Origin: Manis javanica
Lineage: Eukaryota > Chordata > Mammalia > Pholidota > Manidae
Assembly: GCF_040802235.1 (NCBI RefSeq)
Contig: NC_133172.1
Coordinates: forward strand, 58,101,613 to 58,165,612
Reading direction: 5' to 3'
DNA: 64,000 bases
The position numbers and the translations under genes were made by a program. This document shows, in pieces, positions 1 to 12,000 of this stretch. Each line of letters begins with the position of its first letter. Position 1 is the stretch's first letter. The notes under the pieces were generated by a model, which worked only from the letters and a program-made list of their open reading frames with translations, searched no databases and was not told where the DNA came from.

Positions 1-1580
1 ATATGGAACTACAAAAGAATATAGCCAAAGCAATGATGAGAAGGAAGAACAAAGCTGGGGGGATTATGCTCCCCAACTTCAAGCTCTACTACAAAGCCAC
101 AATAACCAAAACAATTTAGCACTGGTACAAGAACAGACCCATAGATCAATGGAACAGAACAGAGGGCCCAAATATAAACCCAGACATATATGGTCAATTA
201 CTATATGATAAAGGAGCCATGAATATACACTGGGGAAAAGACAGCCTGTTCAACAACTGATATTGGCAAAACTGGACAGCTACATGCAAGAGAATGAAAC
301 TGAATTATTGTCTAACTCCACACATAAAAGTAAACTTGAAATGGATCAAAGACCTGAATGTAAGTCATGAAACCATGAAACTCTGAGAAGAAAACATAGG
401 CAAAAATCTCTTGAACATAAGCAAGTTTTTCGTGGACACATCTCCTTAGGCAAGGGAAACAGGAGAAATAAAAAATGAACAAGTGGAACTACTGTACAGC
501 GAAGGACACCATCAGTAGAATAAAGAGGCATCCTACAGTATGGGAGAATATATTCATACATGACTCATTCGATAAGGGGTTAACAACCAAAATATATGAA
601 GAATTCATATACCTCAACACCCAATAAACAAATAACCCAATCAAAAAATGTGCAGAGGATTGAAACAGACACTTCTCCAAAGAAGAATTACAAATGGCCA
701 ACAGGCTCATGAAAAGATGCCCATATCACTAGTCATCAGGGAAATGCAAATTAAACCACAATGAGGTATTACCTCATACCAGTTAGAATGGCCACTATAC
801 AAAAGACAGGAAACAACAAATGGTGGCAAGGATGTGGAGAAATAGGAACCTTCCTACACTGCTGGTGGGAATGTAAATTAGTTCAACCACTGTGGAAAGC
901 AATTTGGAGGTTCCTCAAAAAACTAAAAATAGAAATACATTTGACCCAGTAATTCTACTCCTAGGAATTTACCCAAAGAAAAGAAAATCCCTGATTCGAA
1001 AAGGCATATGCGCCCCTATGTTTACTGCCACATTATTTGCAATAGTCAAAATATGGAAGCAACCTAAGTGTCCATCAATGGATGAATGGATATAGAAGAT
1101 GTGGTACATATACACAATGGAATATTATTCAGTCATAAAAAGAAAAGAAATCCTGCCATTTGCAACAACATGGATGGATCTAGAAGGTATTATGGTCAGT
1201 GAAATAAGCCACACAGAGAAAGACAAATATTATATGATTTCCCTTATTGGTGGAATATAAAAACAAAGCAAAACAATTTTACTACAGTGATTCGCAGTGA
1301 CTATAACCAGTATTGGGGGGGACTTGATAATAAGGGTGAATGTAGTAACCACATTGTTTTTCTTGTGAAACCTTCATAAGCGTGTATATCAATGATACCT
1401 TAATAAAAAAAGAAAGAAAAACAGAAGGAACAAAACAGCATTAGACTCATAGACACTGAGAAGTGACTAGTGGTTACCAAGAGAGAGGGAAGTGCGTGGG
1501 GTTGGGGGTAGGGGGACTGTGATGTACATATGATAGTAGAAAGTTTTTTAAAAATAGAAATAAAGCTGTTTAAAAAAGAA
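1..1580 (+). mobile_element. L1 LINE, 3' end of ORF2 plus 3' UTR, decayed
   Basis: Translation in shifting + frames gives the carboxy-terminal part of L1 ORF2 (reverse transcriptase/endonuclease protein). The stretch around 761-1095 reads as the cysteine-containing C-terminal region (for example GCGEIGTFLHCWWECKLVQP), and 1110-1260 gives the typical MEYYS...EGIM...SEIS end. Stops and frameshifts are frequent, so it is dead. After the ORF2 stop near 1259 come an L1 3' UTR and an A-rich tail near 1401-1420, then a further L1 3' UTR-like piece to about 1580 that resembles the copy at 4345-4785. The element is 5'-truncated by the window edge. Confidence 0.9.
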
Positions 1581-1733
1581 GTTCTGAGAAATTCAAACAG
1601 CCCATCCACCTATTCCCAATAAATAAAATACTCAAAACTGTCTAAATAATTAATTCCAGAAAATTATAGTATACCTAGTGTTTCAGATTTCAATTATTAA
1701 ATACCAGTAGATCAATGTTCTACTGACTACTAA

Positions 1734-1734
<1 letters not shown>

Positions 1735-1772
<38 letters not shown>
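1735..1772. repeat. (CA)n microsatellite
   Basis: An uninterrupted run of about 17 CA dinucleotides followed by CATA units; a simple repeat likely to be length-polymorphic. Confidence 0.95.
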
Positions 1773-1776
<4 letters not shown>

Positions 1777-2884
1777 TACCACAGCTGAAGCTCACAAATC
1801 ATGCTGTCTGCCATTGTGCCCAGCTAAGTATTTGAAACTGGAACTGGAAATCCAGCAAAGTTGAAGTTTTGTTTGCCTGCCTCCAACTACAAAGTCTTTT
1901 TGATGATATAAACTTTTTGGCTCAGACAATGAAGTCTCACACAGTCCAGTAACTTAAGTCATCGGATAGTGTACCAATATCACATACCGACATCTATGTG
2001 TAGCACTGGTTACCTGGTTTCTGCCTCACATATTTTTACTGATGGAAGATGTACACTGGTTCAGTCACCTAGAAAATTTCTTTAACATTTTCTTTTATAA
2101 ATATATTTAACAAAATGTTTTTGCATTTTTCTATCAAGCAGCCCTCAGATTTGTGCTTGCATAGTTCAGAATCAAGCTTATGATGTACTGAAAGGACCTC
2201 TTTAATTGGGAAAATAAATACCTGAGAAGACACTTGACTGCTGAGATAAATACCTATATGCACACTGTGTATATAAACATAAATGCAATCATGATATAGA
2301 TTTTTCCTCCCTATGTAACAAAAGTGTACTTCAAATATGAGTGTTACTGTAGATCCCCGAGCAAGGTACTAGTAAGTCTTCTCTTCTATTTACTTATCCT
2401 AGATGACTAAGCCAACATAGAAAATGGTTTCATATAGTTTCCTTTTTTTATTCTTCTGGATTAAAAAAGGCTTCCACTTAACCTAAAGCTCTAAACACTT
2501 ACCTATCGTTCATCTAACAAACTCCTTGCTGTACCAATCATTCCCCTTTCCTCTGCCCTATCTTTTCAGTTAGGTACACACCCTCTGCCTATGCTCGCTG
2601 TCACACACCCTGCGTCATCTGGCTTTGCCTAACTGTTGGTGCACACACAGAGGTACTGCTCTACTCACACAAAACCTAACTATAAAACAATGGCACCGTT
2701 CTTAGAACACATTTTAACAAGTGCTGATACTTTCCAGTAGTCACCTTTAAAAGCCAATTCTAACAACATTATTATAACTCAAAGTAATTTTTTATGAGTG
2801 TAATAAAAGCTATATATTGCATATTCCTATTTTTTAAATTTCTTCAAAGTCAGAAGAATATATCTACATTATTAGTGTAGAAAA

Positions 2885-3090
2885 TCTGTTGAGCACTTAC
2901 CATGTGCTAAACACAAGTCTTAACAATCCTCCCAGTAACTGAAGGACATAGGTTCTTTTTAAAATTTAGTTGAACCACAAAAAATTGCCTTTTTATAGTT
3001 CAAAACGTGCATTACTCACATTTTCATAGCTAAACTAAGCCCCAGGTCACAGAGTTAAGTGGCAGAGTTAATACCCAACGTAATCTCTCA
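2885..3090 (-). repeat. MIR-like SINE remnant
   Basis: The left end reads like the MIR 'gagcacttaccatgtgc' segment and the right end has 'ccccaggtcacagagttaagtggcagag', both in minus-strand orientation, with unrelated A/T-rich sequence between. It is an old tRNA-derived SINE interrupted or diverged in the middle. Confidence 0.6.
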
Positions 3091-4344
3091 CTATGACAGA
3101 TTCTTCTCATGCGCAAAAAAAGACATGCCTTCCCAGTAGTTTGTGAACGATATAAATTCATATACAACTATTTCTCTGGTTGGCTACAAGTTCAATAAGC
3201 ACTAATTCTAGGCCTAGGTTCCAAAAATTTAGTGTAATATTATCCTGTGTTACTGGAAATAGGGGGTCTGCCTACATGAGGAAAAAGAACAGTACTGTGT
3301 CCCCGATCACCGATCAGGTCCAAGAATATGGACAATCTGCATACTCCTGGGGGGAGCACTCCGGACCGAGATGGCCTTGACTCTCTGTTTAAACAAGAAG
3401 CCATTAATGAAACTGGGAATACTTACCAAGGCACGGAAGCCTGCAACAGAAGAGACTGATAAAAGGAACTACATAGTTAAGTAGGATGAGCAATGGATTT
3501 GAAGGGAACAGATGTGGATCTGGAGGGAAAAGTTGTGGACTCATCTATTCACAAGTTGTTATCACTTTGGTTACTTAATCTGAGAAACAGTTAGCCCTTG
3601 ACCCGTATCTCTGTGTTGTCCTGAGGTTTAAAATAACTTACGCGAGAGTGTCTGCAGATGTCATCCTCACCACTCACTGTGCCCAAGTATTATTTGTATG
3701 TTTGAAATGCTCTGCCACATGAAGGAAAAGACTGAACTGATTTTACTCTGAGTTGCTTCTGAGGACAGGACTGGAAACCAATGGGTGGAAGTTGGAGGCA
3801 GAAGGCATCTCCATGGAGTCGTCCGACAATGAGAGGCTGCTACGTCAAGTTCTCTGCTAACTGTCCTAATGTGCCCAAAAGAGACTGCTTACATCAGTTC
3901 AGGTTGTCACAGAGGACATTCTTGCACTGCATCTTCTCAAATATTAGGTCACAATGAAATGACTTTAATTTCCAAAAATAAAATCCACACTCAAAAGATA
4001 AACTTGCAGGAAACAATTTAAAAAGGGTAGTGCCAAGGTAATTATGAACATGAGCCACACTGTTAAAACAGAAGTGAAGGAAAAGTGTGTTTGTGATTAA
4101 GACTTTGTGCATGGGTGTTTGCAGCAAAAAAGGGATAAATTCTATTCCAACTGTTATTGTTTAGGTAAATGCAAAGCTTCAGTCCCACCTTTATACTGGC
4201 ATTTAGAAAACATCAAAAGGGTCACAATTACAACACTTCCCTCCCCATGCCTAACCCAGCTGCTTCTTTAAGTATGCACACATTGTTACCAACACAGTCC
4301 ACCGAAGCTCTTCAAAATGTTCAGCTGTGTTGCAACACCATACA

Positions 4345-4790
4345 TGTTGCTAGAGGGTAGTATGCTCAGTGAAATAAGTCCGCTGCAGAAAAAGACAAGT
4401 ACCAAATGATTTCACTCATTTGTGAAGTGTAACAACAAAGCAAAACTGAAGGAACAAAACAGCAGCAGACTCACAGCCTCCAAGAAAGGACTAGCGGTTA
4501 CCAAAGGAAAGGGGGTGGGGAGGGGTTTGGGAAGGGAGGGTGAAGGGGATTAAGGGGCGTTATGATTAGCTCACAGAATGTAGGGGGGTCACGGGGAAGG
4601 CAGTAGGGCACAGAGAAGGCAAGTAATGACTCTATAGCATCTTACTATGCTGATGGACAGTCAGTGACTGCAATGGGGTTGGGGGTAGGACTTGATAATA
4701 TGGGTGAATGTTGAAACCATAATGTTGCTCATGTGAAACCTTCATAAGATTGTATATCAATGATGCCTTAATTTAAAAAAAAATGTTCAG
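4345..4790 (+). mobile_element. L1 3' UTR fragment with A-tail
   Basis: It starts with the ORF2 terminal segment (tgctcagtgaaataagtc...) and continues through a G-rich 3' UTR ('gggggtggggaggggtttgg') to a terminal 'tgatgccttaatttaaaaaaaaa'. It closely matches the L1 3' end at 1200-1580 in order and wording, so the two belong to one family. It is 5'-truncated, as is normal for L1. Confidence 0.85.
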
Positions 4791-4998
4791 CTGTGACAAC
4801 CTGATGTATTGATAATTGGTTAACAGGTCCCAGAAGAGCAATTTTAACTTCACTTGGGGGCAAGCTGGGAGGGTAGAAGCAATAGGGTGCTCTAGTTAAA
4901 GATATAAACATTATTGCCTTATTTTTTTTACTCCTTCACCTCACTCTACCAAGGCTCTGAGATGCAATTTTCCTAATGAGTATTTTGATAGATTTCAA

Positions 4999-5012
4999 CC
5001 ACCAGGTGGCGC
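4999..5012 (+). promoter_or_regulatory. CTCF-like core motif
   Basis: The bases CCACCAGGTGGCGC fit the CTCF core consensus CCASYAGRKGGCRS in forward orientation. Seen by eye only; occupancy is unknown. Confidence 0.5.
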
Positions 5013-6224
5013 AGTTTTGGAAAATAAATAAACCAAGAGTAAGTAATAGATTAACTCTAGTAAAGAAAAGGGAATAAGTATTCTAATAACACACTTCAGC
5101 AAATCTGTCATCACAAGGAGGAAACCCTTTATTTTAATGCCACTTGGATATTCTGGATAAAGGCTGTGCTGTTGTGTGGCTGCACCAGAAAGAAATTTAT
5201 ACTACAGCTGCAATTTTTAATGTCATTTTAAAGCAAACAAAAAACACGTTGGGAAAAGTCTCTTGTTCAGAGTGTGAAAAAAAATATGTAAATATTTAAT
5301 GCTTTGTAAAACATATGTCTTATTTTAAAAGCCCACATTTCAGAAAGCATTGGAATTTGTTAAATTAACATTTCCCCCTCTATTTCAGACTATGCACTAC
5401 ATTCAGCAGAGGTTACTGACCTAGCAGGGGACCACCTGCCCTTTTCATTTCTACTTATCATAGTTGCAAAGTGACCAAACCTCAACAGATGCCACTGAGA
5501 GAGTGACTACTGCTCCCAGAGTAGAGATCACACCCCACAGCTGGGAGAAGGATTAACTGTAGGACTCTTACTTCCAACACAGTCTCTGAAGGAATGCACC
5601 AAGTTTTCCCTGAACGTTTATCACCACTTACTAGGTGCTGAGCATTCTGCCAATCACATGAATTTCAGAGCAAAAAAACTACACCTCAAAGAACGCACAG
5701 GCTAGTGAGGGAGTGTTCTTGTATATAAATGCACATAGTAAATGCTCAATAAATGTTTGCCGAGTGTCAAATTTAGGATTATCACAGACTTGAGAATCGG
5801 TTCAGACCCCAACATAGTTTTAAAAAGGATGAAATGCAGCTCATTTTAAATCAACTAAAAAAAAGCACAAGTCTGTGTTATAGAAGATACAAAGGACTGT
5901 ATCTGATACACAACAGAATTACTTTGCCAGAGCAAATTTTCCTATGCATTTAAGTTTTTAATGAAACATTACAGGACTCGAATTTAATGAACACTCTTCG
6001 TAACGCACCTACTATGAAACTACAAGCACGGTAAGTTTTCAAAACAATAAAAGGGGTCTGAATGTCTTACTTTCCTTGAGAAATGTACTGAGGCAGATTA
6101 TACTGGATCCGCAGATCACATGATGAATTGTTAACAAACTTTCCCTGCACCTGAGATGCACCCTAACAGGCCCCCATCTTCTACGTGCAAATTCTAAACT
6201 CCATATAACTATATAAACAATAAC

Positions 6225-6385
6225 AACCAGACAATTTAATGAGTTTTCACTGTGTGAAACACCGTGTTAAAGGCTTCCCTTTTCACAATCGATGAAATGG
6301 GTTATACCCACTTCACAGGCTTGAGGAAGCCGAGGCTCCGCGCAGGTAAGAGCCCGGCTCGCCCAAGGTCACAAGGCCCGTGAGC
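6225..6385 (-). repeat. MIR SINE
   Basis: Reads as a reverse MIR: 'gatgaaatgggttatacccacttcacag...' followed by 'cgcccaaggtcacaaggc'. Old and diverged. Confidence 0.65.
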
Positions 6386-6569
6386 AGCGGCACAGATGGT
6401 GGCGGAGAGTAAAAGGTCTAAGCCAAACCCTGCTATCAGCCACCAGCACGTCCTCAGCAAATGCCAGGGGATGAGGGGCTAGGACGCACCTCCAGCCACC
6501 CCGGAAATATCCCCGGCAGGGTGGGCAGCCACTGGGGCCGGAGCCGCAAGAGTCGCTGGGAGGACCGGC

Positions 6570-7045
6570 TGAAAGGGCAAGCTCCTGGATACTACCTCAG
6601 CCAATCAGGAACCAGACCCTATTTGAGCCAATCAGGACCCGGATCCTATTTGAGCCAATCAGGACCTGGATCCTATTTTGGCCAATCGGGACCCGGATCC
6701 TATTTTCAGTCAATCAGAGCTTGGTCTCTCTCTCTCCCCTCCAGTTAGCAAGAAGTATACCCACCTCCCCTAGACCCTGCCAATTGACCAGAGCCAGGAC
6801 CTATCACCCTACCAACTACTCCCAAGCCCAGCCAATCAGCCAGAGCCACGACCCTCACCCCACAAACTGCCCTAGAAACCCATAAAACCTTTGTGTTTCC
6901 TGAAACTGGCTCTCTCTCTGGCACCTGGCCACTGCTTTGGCGAGTGTGAGATTGAGCTCGAGCTGGCTCGAATAAAGGCTCTTTGCTTTTGCATCCGTGT
7001 TGGCTCCCTGGTGGTCTCCTGGGATTTGCGACTTTGGGCATAACA
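6570..7045 (+). repeat. 5' LTR
   Basis: It runs from TGAAAG to ATAACA, 476 bp. U3 carries four CCAAT-containing tandem units (6599-6711), then further CCAAT copies, a TATA-like ATAAAA at 6882-6887 and an AATAAA polyadenylation signal at 6971-6976, followed by a short U5. It keeps a 51-base stretch (around 6804-6854) missing from the 3' LTR, and it lacks the long CT run of that copy. Confidence 0.93.
6599..6711 (+). repeat. 27-bp CCAAT tandem repeats in U3 (5' LTR)
   Basis: Four units of about 27-28 bp of the form AGCCAATCAGGACCCGGATC followed by CTATTTG, then a fifth, degenerate TCAATCAG. Each unit carries one CCAAT box, the NF-Y site. The array is probably a U3 enhancer; this is inferred from layout. 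Confidence 0.9.
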
Positions 7046-7048
7046 TTT

Positions 7049-7066
7049 TGGGGGCTCATCTGGGAT
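7049..7066 (+). promoter_or_regulatory. Primer binding site, tRNA-Pro type
   Basis: TGGGGGCTCATCTGGGAT lies 3 bases after the LTR end. It differs from the standard proline tRNA primer site at two positions, and both are the C-to-T/G-to-A changes expected from methylated CpG decay. Confidence 0.85.
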
Positions 7067-7109
7067 CCCAGAGACCCCCAGGACTCCCAACCTGGAGGGC
7101 CCAGTGCCA

Positions 7110-7120
7110 GCTGGTGAGTG
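7110..7120 (+). promoter_or_regulatory. Retroviral major 5' splice donor
   Basis: CTG|GTGAGT with the GT at 7114-7115, in the leader about 45 bases after the primer site, which is where gammaretroviruses place the donor for the env mRNA. It matches the consensus well. Confidence 0.6.
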
Positions 7121-8145
7121 CACTCAGTTATTTGTCTGTCCTTGTCTACCTGTGTCCCACTCTGTCTTTATCTGTGTCTCACTGTTTTTGTTCGAACAAG
7201 CCTGTATAAGCCTGTAGGAGCTCCAATCTGTATCTGGGTCGGCATTGACTTGGGCGGACGCGCTGGCGGGTTGCCAACCAGGGGTCTTGGGAGATGTCCC
7301 TTGCCCCCGTCTGGAGGACGAGGTCCTCATCTGTGAGGAAAGTCAGCTGCCGCTGCAGTCCAACAGTCCCTCAACTTACTTTCAGTTTTGCCTCCGCGGC
7401 CATAGCAGATTCTTCTCTGTAGGCGCCTGTTTGTTGGCTACTGTGTTTATCTTCGTCTTGTTGTTGACGGAAGAAATGGGACAGACGCAGACGACTCCTT
7501 TATCTCTCATGACAGACCATTTTTCAGATGTTAGGGAGAGAGCTCACAATTTGAGCATGGATGTTAGGAAAGGAAAATTTCGTGTTTTCTGCACCTCTGA
7601 GTGGCCGTCCTTTAACTTTGGATGGCCGCCGGAGGGAACTTTTAATCTAACCACTCTTTTACAGATGAAAGGTGTTATCTTCAGGAAAGGAGCCCAGGGC
7701 CACCGTCCAGGCCAAATTCCCTACATCTTAGTCTGGCAGGACCTAATTGAAAACCCTCCCTCATGGCTTAAACCTTTCCTTCCATCCAGGGCAGACCCCA
7801 CGCCCAAAGTCTTGGCCCTACAAAGTCCGGTCCCAAAGTCTCGGAGAGACTCAGGACCTAAAGAAACCAAACCATCCCTCTACCCAGTCCTGCAGGACAC
7901 CAGCTCAGAGGAGCTGATCTTTCCACCAACCTATCAGCCCCTCCCAACTGCCCCCCGGTGGAGCCAGCAGAACCAGATGGAGGGGAACCAGTTCCAGAAG
8001 AACCGGTTCCTGTTCCTGAAGGAGGAGCGCCTGCACACAGGCCTGCGGCAGGGACGCAGGGCCGGGTCCATCAAGCGGCCCTCAGTCAGGGACCCGCTGA
8101 CTCAACTGTCCTTCCCTGTGTGCCGCAGGGCCCCCTGATGAAATA

Positions 8146-8178
8146 GGAGAACGGCCAATGCACTATTGGCCGTTCTCC
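8146..8178. repeat. Perfect 14-bp inverted repeat (stem-loop) at the start of capsid
   Basis: The left arm GGAGAACGGCCAAT and right arm ATTGGCCGTTCTCC are exact reverse complements separated by the 5-base loop GCACT. The right arm encodes the conserved start of capsid (YWPFS), whereas the left arm lies where the frame is disturbed. Confidence 0.95.
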
Positions 8179-9060
8179 ACTAGCGACCTCTATAACTGGA
8201 GAACTCAGTATGCTAAGTTCTCAGAAAACCCCAAATATCTTATTAACCTCTTAGACACTGTTCTTTTTACCCATCAGCCCACTTGAGATGATTGTCAACA
8301 GCTCTTACAGGTTCTTTTTACCACTGAAGAGAGAGAAAGGATCCAGGTAGAAGCCCAGAAGTCAGTTCTGGGTGACAATAGACAGCCCACCCAGAACCCG
8401 GACCTCATAAATGCTGCCTTTCCCCTCTCTCGTCCAAACTGGGACTACAATTCAGCAGAAGGTAAGGAGAGACTCCGGGTCTATCGCCAGACTCTGTTGG
8501 CAGGTCTGCATGAAAGCCCACCAATTTGGCTAAGGTATATAATGTTCAACAAGGCAGGGACGAAAGCCCAGCGGCATTTCTAGAGAAGATCATAGAGGCC
8601 TTTAGACAGTACACCCCCATGGATCCTGAAGTTCCAGAGAATAGAGCCACTACAGTTATGGCTTTCGTCAACCAAGCCACTCCAGACATAAAGAAAAATT
8701 TACAGAGAGTAGAGAGATTAGGAGAAAGGAGTCTGCAGGACCTGGTAGTAGTGGCAGAAAGAGTTTTTAATAATCGAGAGAGCCCGGAAGAACTACAGAC
8801 AAGAATAAGCGACTGCCAAACTCGAAACTTGGCCAAAATACTGCTGGACAACTGCAGATAGCCCTCAGGAGCGACAGAGACACCTTAAGAAACTGGCCAC
8901 GGGACAAGGTAAGGAAGACCTCACTCGAGGGAACCGCCCCAAGTTAAATAAGAACCATTGTGCATATTGCAAAGAAGAAGGCCACTGGGTCAAAGACTGT
9001 CCCAACAAAAGACCCAAAAAAGCCCCCATTACTATCCTAAGTACTGAAGGCAATGATGAC

Positions 9061-9063
9061 TAG
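9061..9063 (+). other. Gag-pol UAG (readthrough-type) stop
   Basis: A TAG follows the nucleocapsid, and the pol frame continues in the same phase directly after it (9064 onward, protease DTG at 9142-9150). Suppression of an in-frame UAG is how gammaretroviruses make Gag-Pol. The following bases are GGGCGATGG. Confidence 0.75.
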
Positions 9064-12000
9064 GGGCGATGGGGTTCGGCACACCTCCCCGAGCCCAAGG
9101 TAACCCTAAAAGTGGAGGGGCAACCTATAGAATTCCTTGTGGACACCGGAGCTCAGCACTCCATCCTATTACAACCCCAGGGAAAATTGGCAGATAAAAC
9201 CTCATGGTTACAGGGAGCTACTGGGATGAAACAATATTCATGGACTACCCGAAGGACAGTGGACCTCGGCGTGGGCCAGGTATCCCACTCGTTCATGGTC
9301 ATCCCAGAATGCCCCTGCCCCTTATTAGGCCGAGACTTGCTCACCAAGGTGGGAGCACAAATCAGCTTCCACCCAGAAGGGACAAAAATTCTGAATAAAG
9401 AAAGACATCCAATACAGGTACTCACTATAAGCCTCAAAGATGAGTACCGCCTGCACCAGACACCCTTATCACCAATGTATGACTTACAATATTGGTTACA
9501 GACATTTCCCCAAGCCTGGGCTGAGACAGGGAGAGTAGGATTAGCTCGACATAGACTGGAAATATTTATAGAACTAAAATCGGGCACGGACCCAGTCAGG
9601 GTCCGGCAATACCCGATGCCACTCGAAGCAAGAGCTGGAATCACTCCACACATTAGAAGGTTACTCGAGTTAAGCATACTGAGACCTTGCCAGTCAGCAT
9701 GGAATACCCCCCTATTACCAGTCCGAAAGCCAAATTCAACTGACTATCGACCAGTCCAAGACTTGCGGGAGGTAAACAAGCGGGTGACGGATGTACACCC
9801 AACGGTCCCAAATCCGTACACCTCCTCAGTTCATTGCCTCCTACCCGAACCTGGTATACAGTCCTAGATTTAAAAGATGCCTTTTTCAGCTTGCCCCTAG
9901 CACCTAAAAGCCAGAACATCTTTGCCTTTGAGTGGATGGACCCGGAAAAAGGAATTAGCGGCCAGCTCACCTGGACCAGGCTCCCCCAAGGATTCAAGAA
10001 CTGGCCCACCATCTTCAATGAGGCCCTACATGAAGATCTGAGTGAGTTCCGATCTAAACACCCAGAATTAACTCTTTTACAGTATGTAGATGATATCCTG
10101 GTAGCCACTGAAGACCAGGAGACATGCCTGCAAGGCACCAAGGACCTGCTTTCTATACTAGGAGCCTTGGGTTACTGAGCCTCGGCCAAAAAGGCCCAAA
10201 TATGCAAGACAGAGGTAAGCTACTTAGGCTATAAATTAAAAGGGGGACAGAGATGGCTCACGGAAGCAAGAAAAGAGACTGTCTTAAGAATACCATGCCC
10301 ATAAAATGTCCGCCAAATGCGTGAATTCCTAAGACCAGCAGGATACTGCCGATTGTGGATCCCAGGTTTTGCGGAAATAGCTAGACCCCTTTATGAAGCC
10401 ACCAAAGAAAAACAGGAGTTTACATGGACAGAGACTATAGAGAACTCATTCAGTAGACTGAAGCAGGCCTTACTCTCTGCACCTGCACTGGGGCTCCCTG
10501 ATTTAACCAAACCTTTTTACCTATACATAGATGAAAGTAAAGGAGTAGCTAAAGGAGTGCTGATACAGTACATTGGCCCTTGGAAAAGGCCCATAGCTTA
10601 TTTCTCCAAGCGGCTAGACACTGTCGCCGCTGGATGGACCCCCTGTCTGCGAATCATTGCTGCGGTGGCTACCATGGTCAAAATGCAGACAAACTAACAC
10701 TAAGACAAGAATTAAATATCACTACCCCACATGCAATCGAAGGGGTGCTCAAACAGCCACCAGACAGATAGATAATACCCGACTAATGCATTACCAAGGA
10801 CTGCTTTTAAATCCTGCTAGAATTCTGTTCCAGACACCTGCTTCACTGAATCCAGCCACCCTCCTCCCTGACCCAGACTGGGAGGCACCACTCCATGACT
10901 GTGGAGAAATCCTGGCTCATGTTCACGGAGTCAGAACCAACCTGTGAGATCAGCCATTGGCAGAAGCAGATGCCACATGGCACACCGATGGAAGCAGCTT
11001 CATGCAAGATGGAGTAAGGTATGCAGGGGCAGCTGTAACAACTGAGACAGAAGCTGTCTGGGCTGAGCCACTGGCTCCAGGGACTTCAGCCCAGTGGGCA
11101 GAGCTGATCGCGCTGATAAAGCATTGACTATGGCCAAAGGCAAACGCCTTAATGTCTATACGGACAGTAGGTATGCATTTGCCACTGCCCACATACATGG
11201 AGCCATCTATAGAGAGAGGGGGCTGTTAACTGCAGAGGGAAAAACCATCAAAAATAAAGAAGAAATTCTTGGCCTCCTACAGAGCCCTGGCTATAATTCA
11301 TTGCCCGGGCCATCAAAAATCTGACACCCCAATTGCCAAAGGAAACAGATTAGCAGACCAATGCACCAGACTGGCAGCCCTTTCAGTAGACCATACCCTA
11401 CTGACCACATTGCCAGACCCTGGGGCCCCTAACCTTCCAGACACCCCCTCCTACACTGATGAAGACACAAAATAGATCAAGCAGCTACCCATGACCAACT
11501 ACCTAAATGGGTGGTAGAGAGCTGTCGACTGCATCATTCTACCGGAAGAGTTAGGACGTCGCGTCCTGATCAAAATGTATCGGGCTACACACATGGGGAC
11601 GAGAAAAATGGAAGACTTGGTGCGACATGCTCACATCACTATCAGAGACTATCAAAAATTGGGCAAATTCCTCTTATAGCACTAAATTATTTTTTCTACC
11701 TTTATCTTGCATCTACCTACCACTTCAGTATTTTATTTAAAAAATAATAATAATAATAAGGGAGAAATGTGGGATTCACATATAAATCAAGTATAAAAAT
11801 CAAACGAATAATCATACCTGACTTGATTGTTTATAGTTCATGATGCGTGATCAAAACCGTAAGTTTCTGTGATATGACTGCCCTTGCACTGCTCACCATG
11901 TAAGAACTTATTCATTACGTAAGAACTTGTTCACTATGTAAGAACCTGTTTGTTATGCTTCAGAAGATTGGAGACTGTTGAGAAATAGGCTTGGGGTTGA

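Larger units (their letters stand above)
1581..4344. other. Non-coding stretch, mostly unique sequence
   Basis: No convincing exon was found on either strand. ORFs here are short and lack splice context. The stretch holds the CA microsatellite and an old MIR-like piece near 2885-3090. By synteny it should lie in an intron or flank of CMC2, transcribed from the minus strand. I searched the minus strand for the expected small CMC2 coding exons and did not recognise one. Confidence 0.6.
4786..6569. other. Non-coding DNA left of the provirus
   Basis: No exon was recognised. It contains a CTCF-like motif (4999-5012), an old repeat near 5605-5765 and a MIR (6225-6385). From about 6330 base composition turns GC-rich with several CpGs and matches the composition to the right of the provirus, suggesting that this is the split-off shoulder of the CMC2/CENPN CpG island. 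Confidence 0.6.
7245..9063 (+). pseudogene. gag: ERV gag (with in-frame upstream leader), broken
   Basis: Gag codes for the structural polyprotein (matrix, p12, capsid, nucleocapsid). The matrix start ATG is at 7476 with Gly at position 2, the usual myristoylation site. An open frame extends upstream in phase to an ATG at 7245 and adds 77 residues that include a hydrophobic run (VGACLLATVFIFVLLL), the layout of a glyco-Gag leader. A PPTY late-domain motif lies at 7923-7934. The first frame closes at 8138; capsid continues in other frames with a stop at 8284-8286 and another shift near 8530. The capsid major homology region is near 8540-8610. One zinc knuckle CX2CX4HX4C lies at 8961-9000. Gag ends at the UAG at 9061-9063. 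Multiple lesions make it a pseudogene. Confidence 0.9.

Noticed and set aside
6461-6748. ORF encoding a repetitive Ser-Gln-Ser-Gly-Pro-Gly-Ser-Tyr protein (also 14958-15167)
   Set aside because: It is the translation of the 27-bp LTR repeats; 27 is a multiple of 3, so any open frame repeats. It has no start context or homologue and lies in U3.
9153-9677. Minus-strand ORF of 174 aa opposite ERV protease/RT
   Set aside because: Antisense shadow of pol coding sequence, with no domain or splice context.
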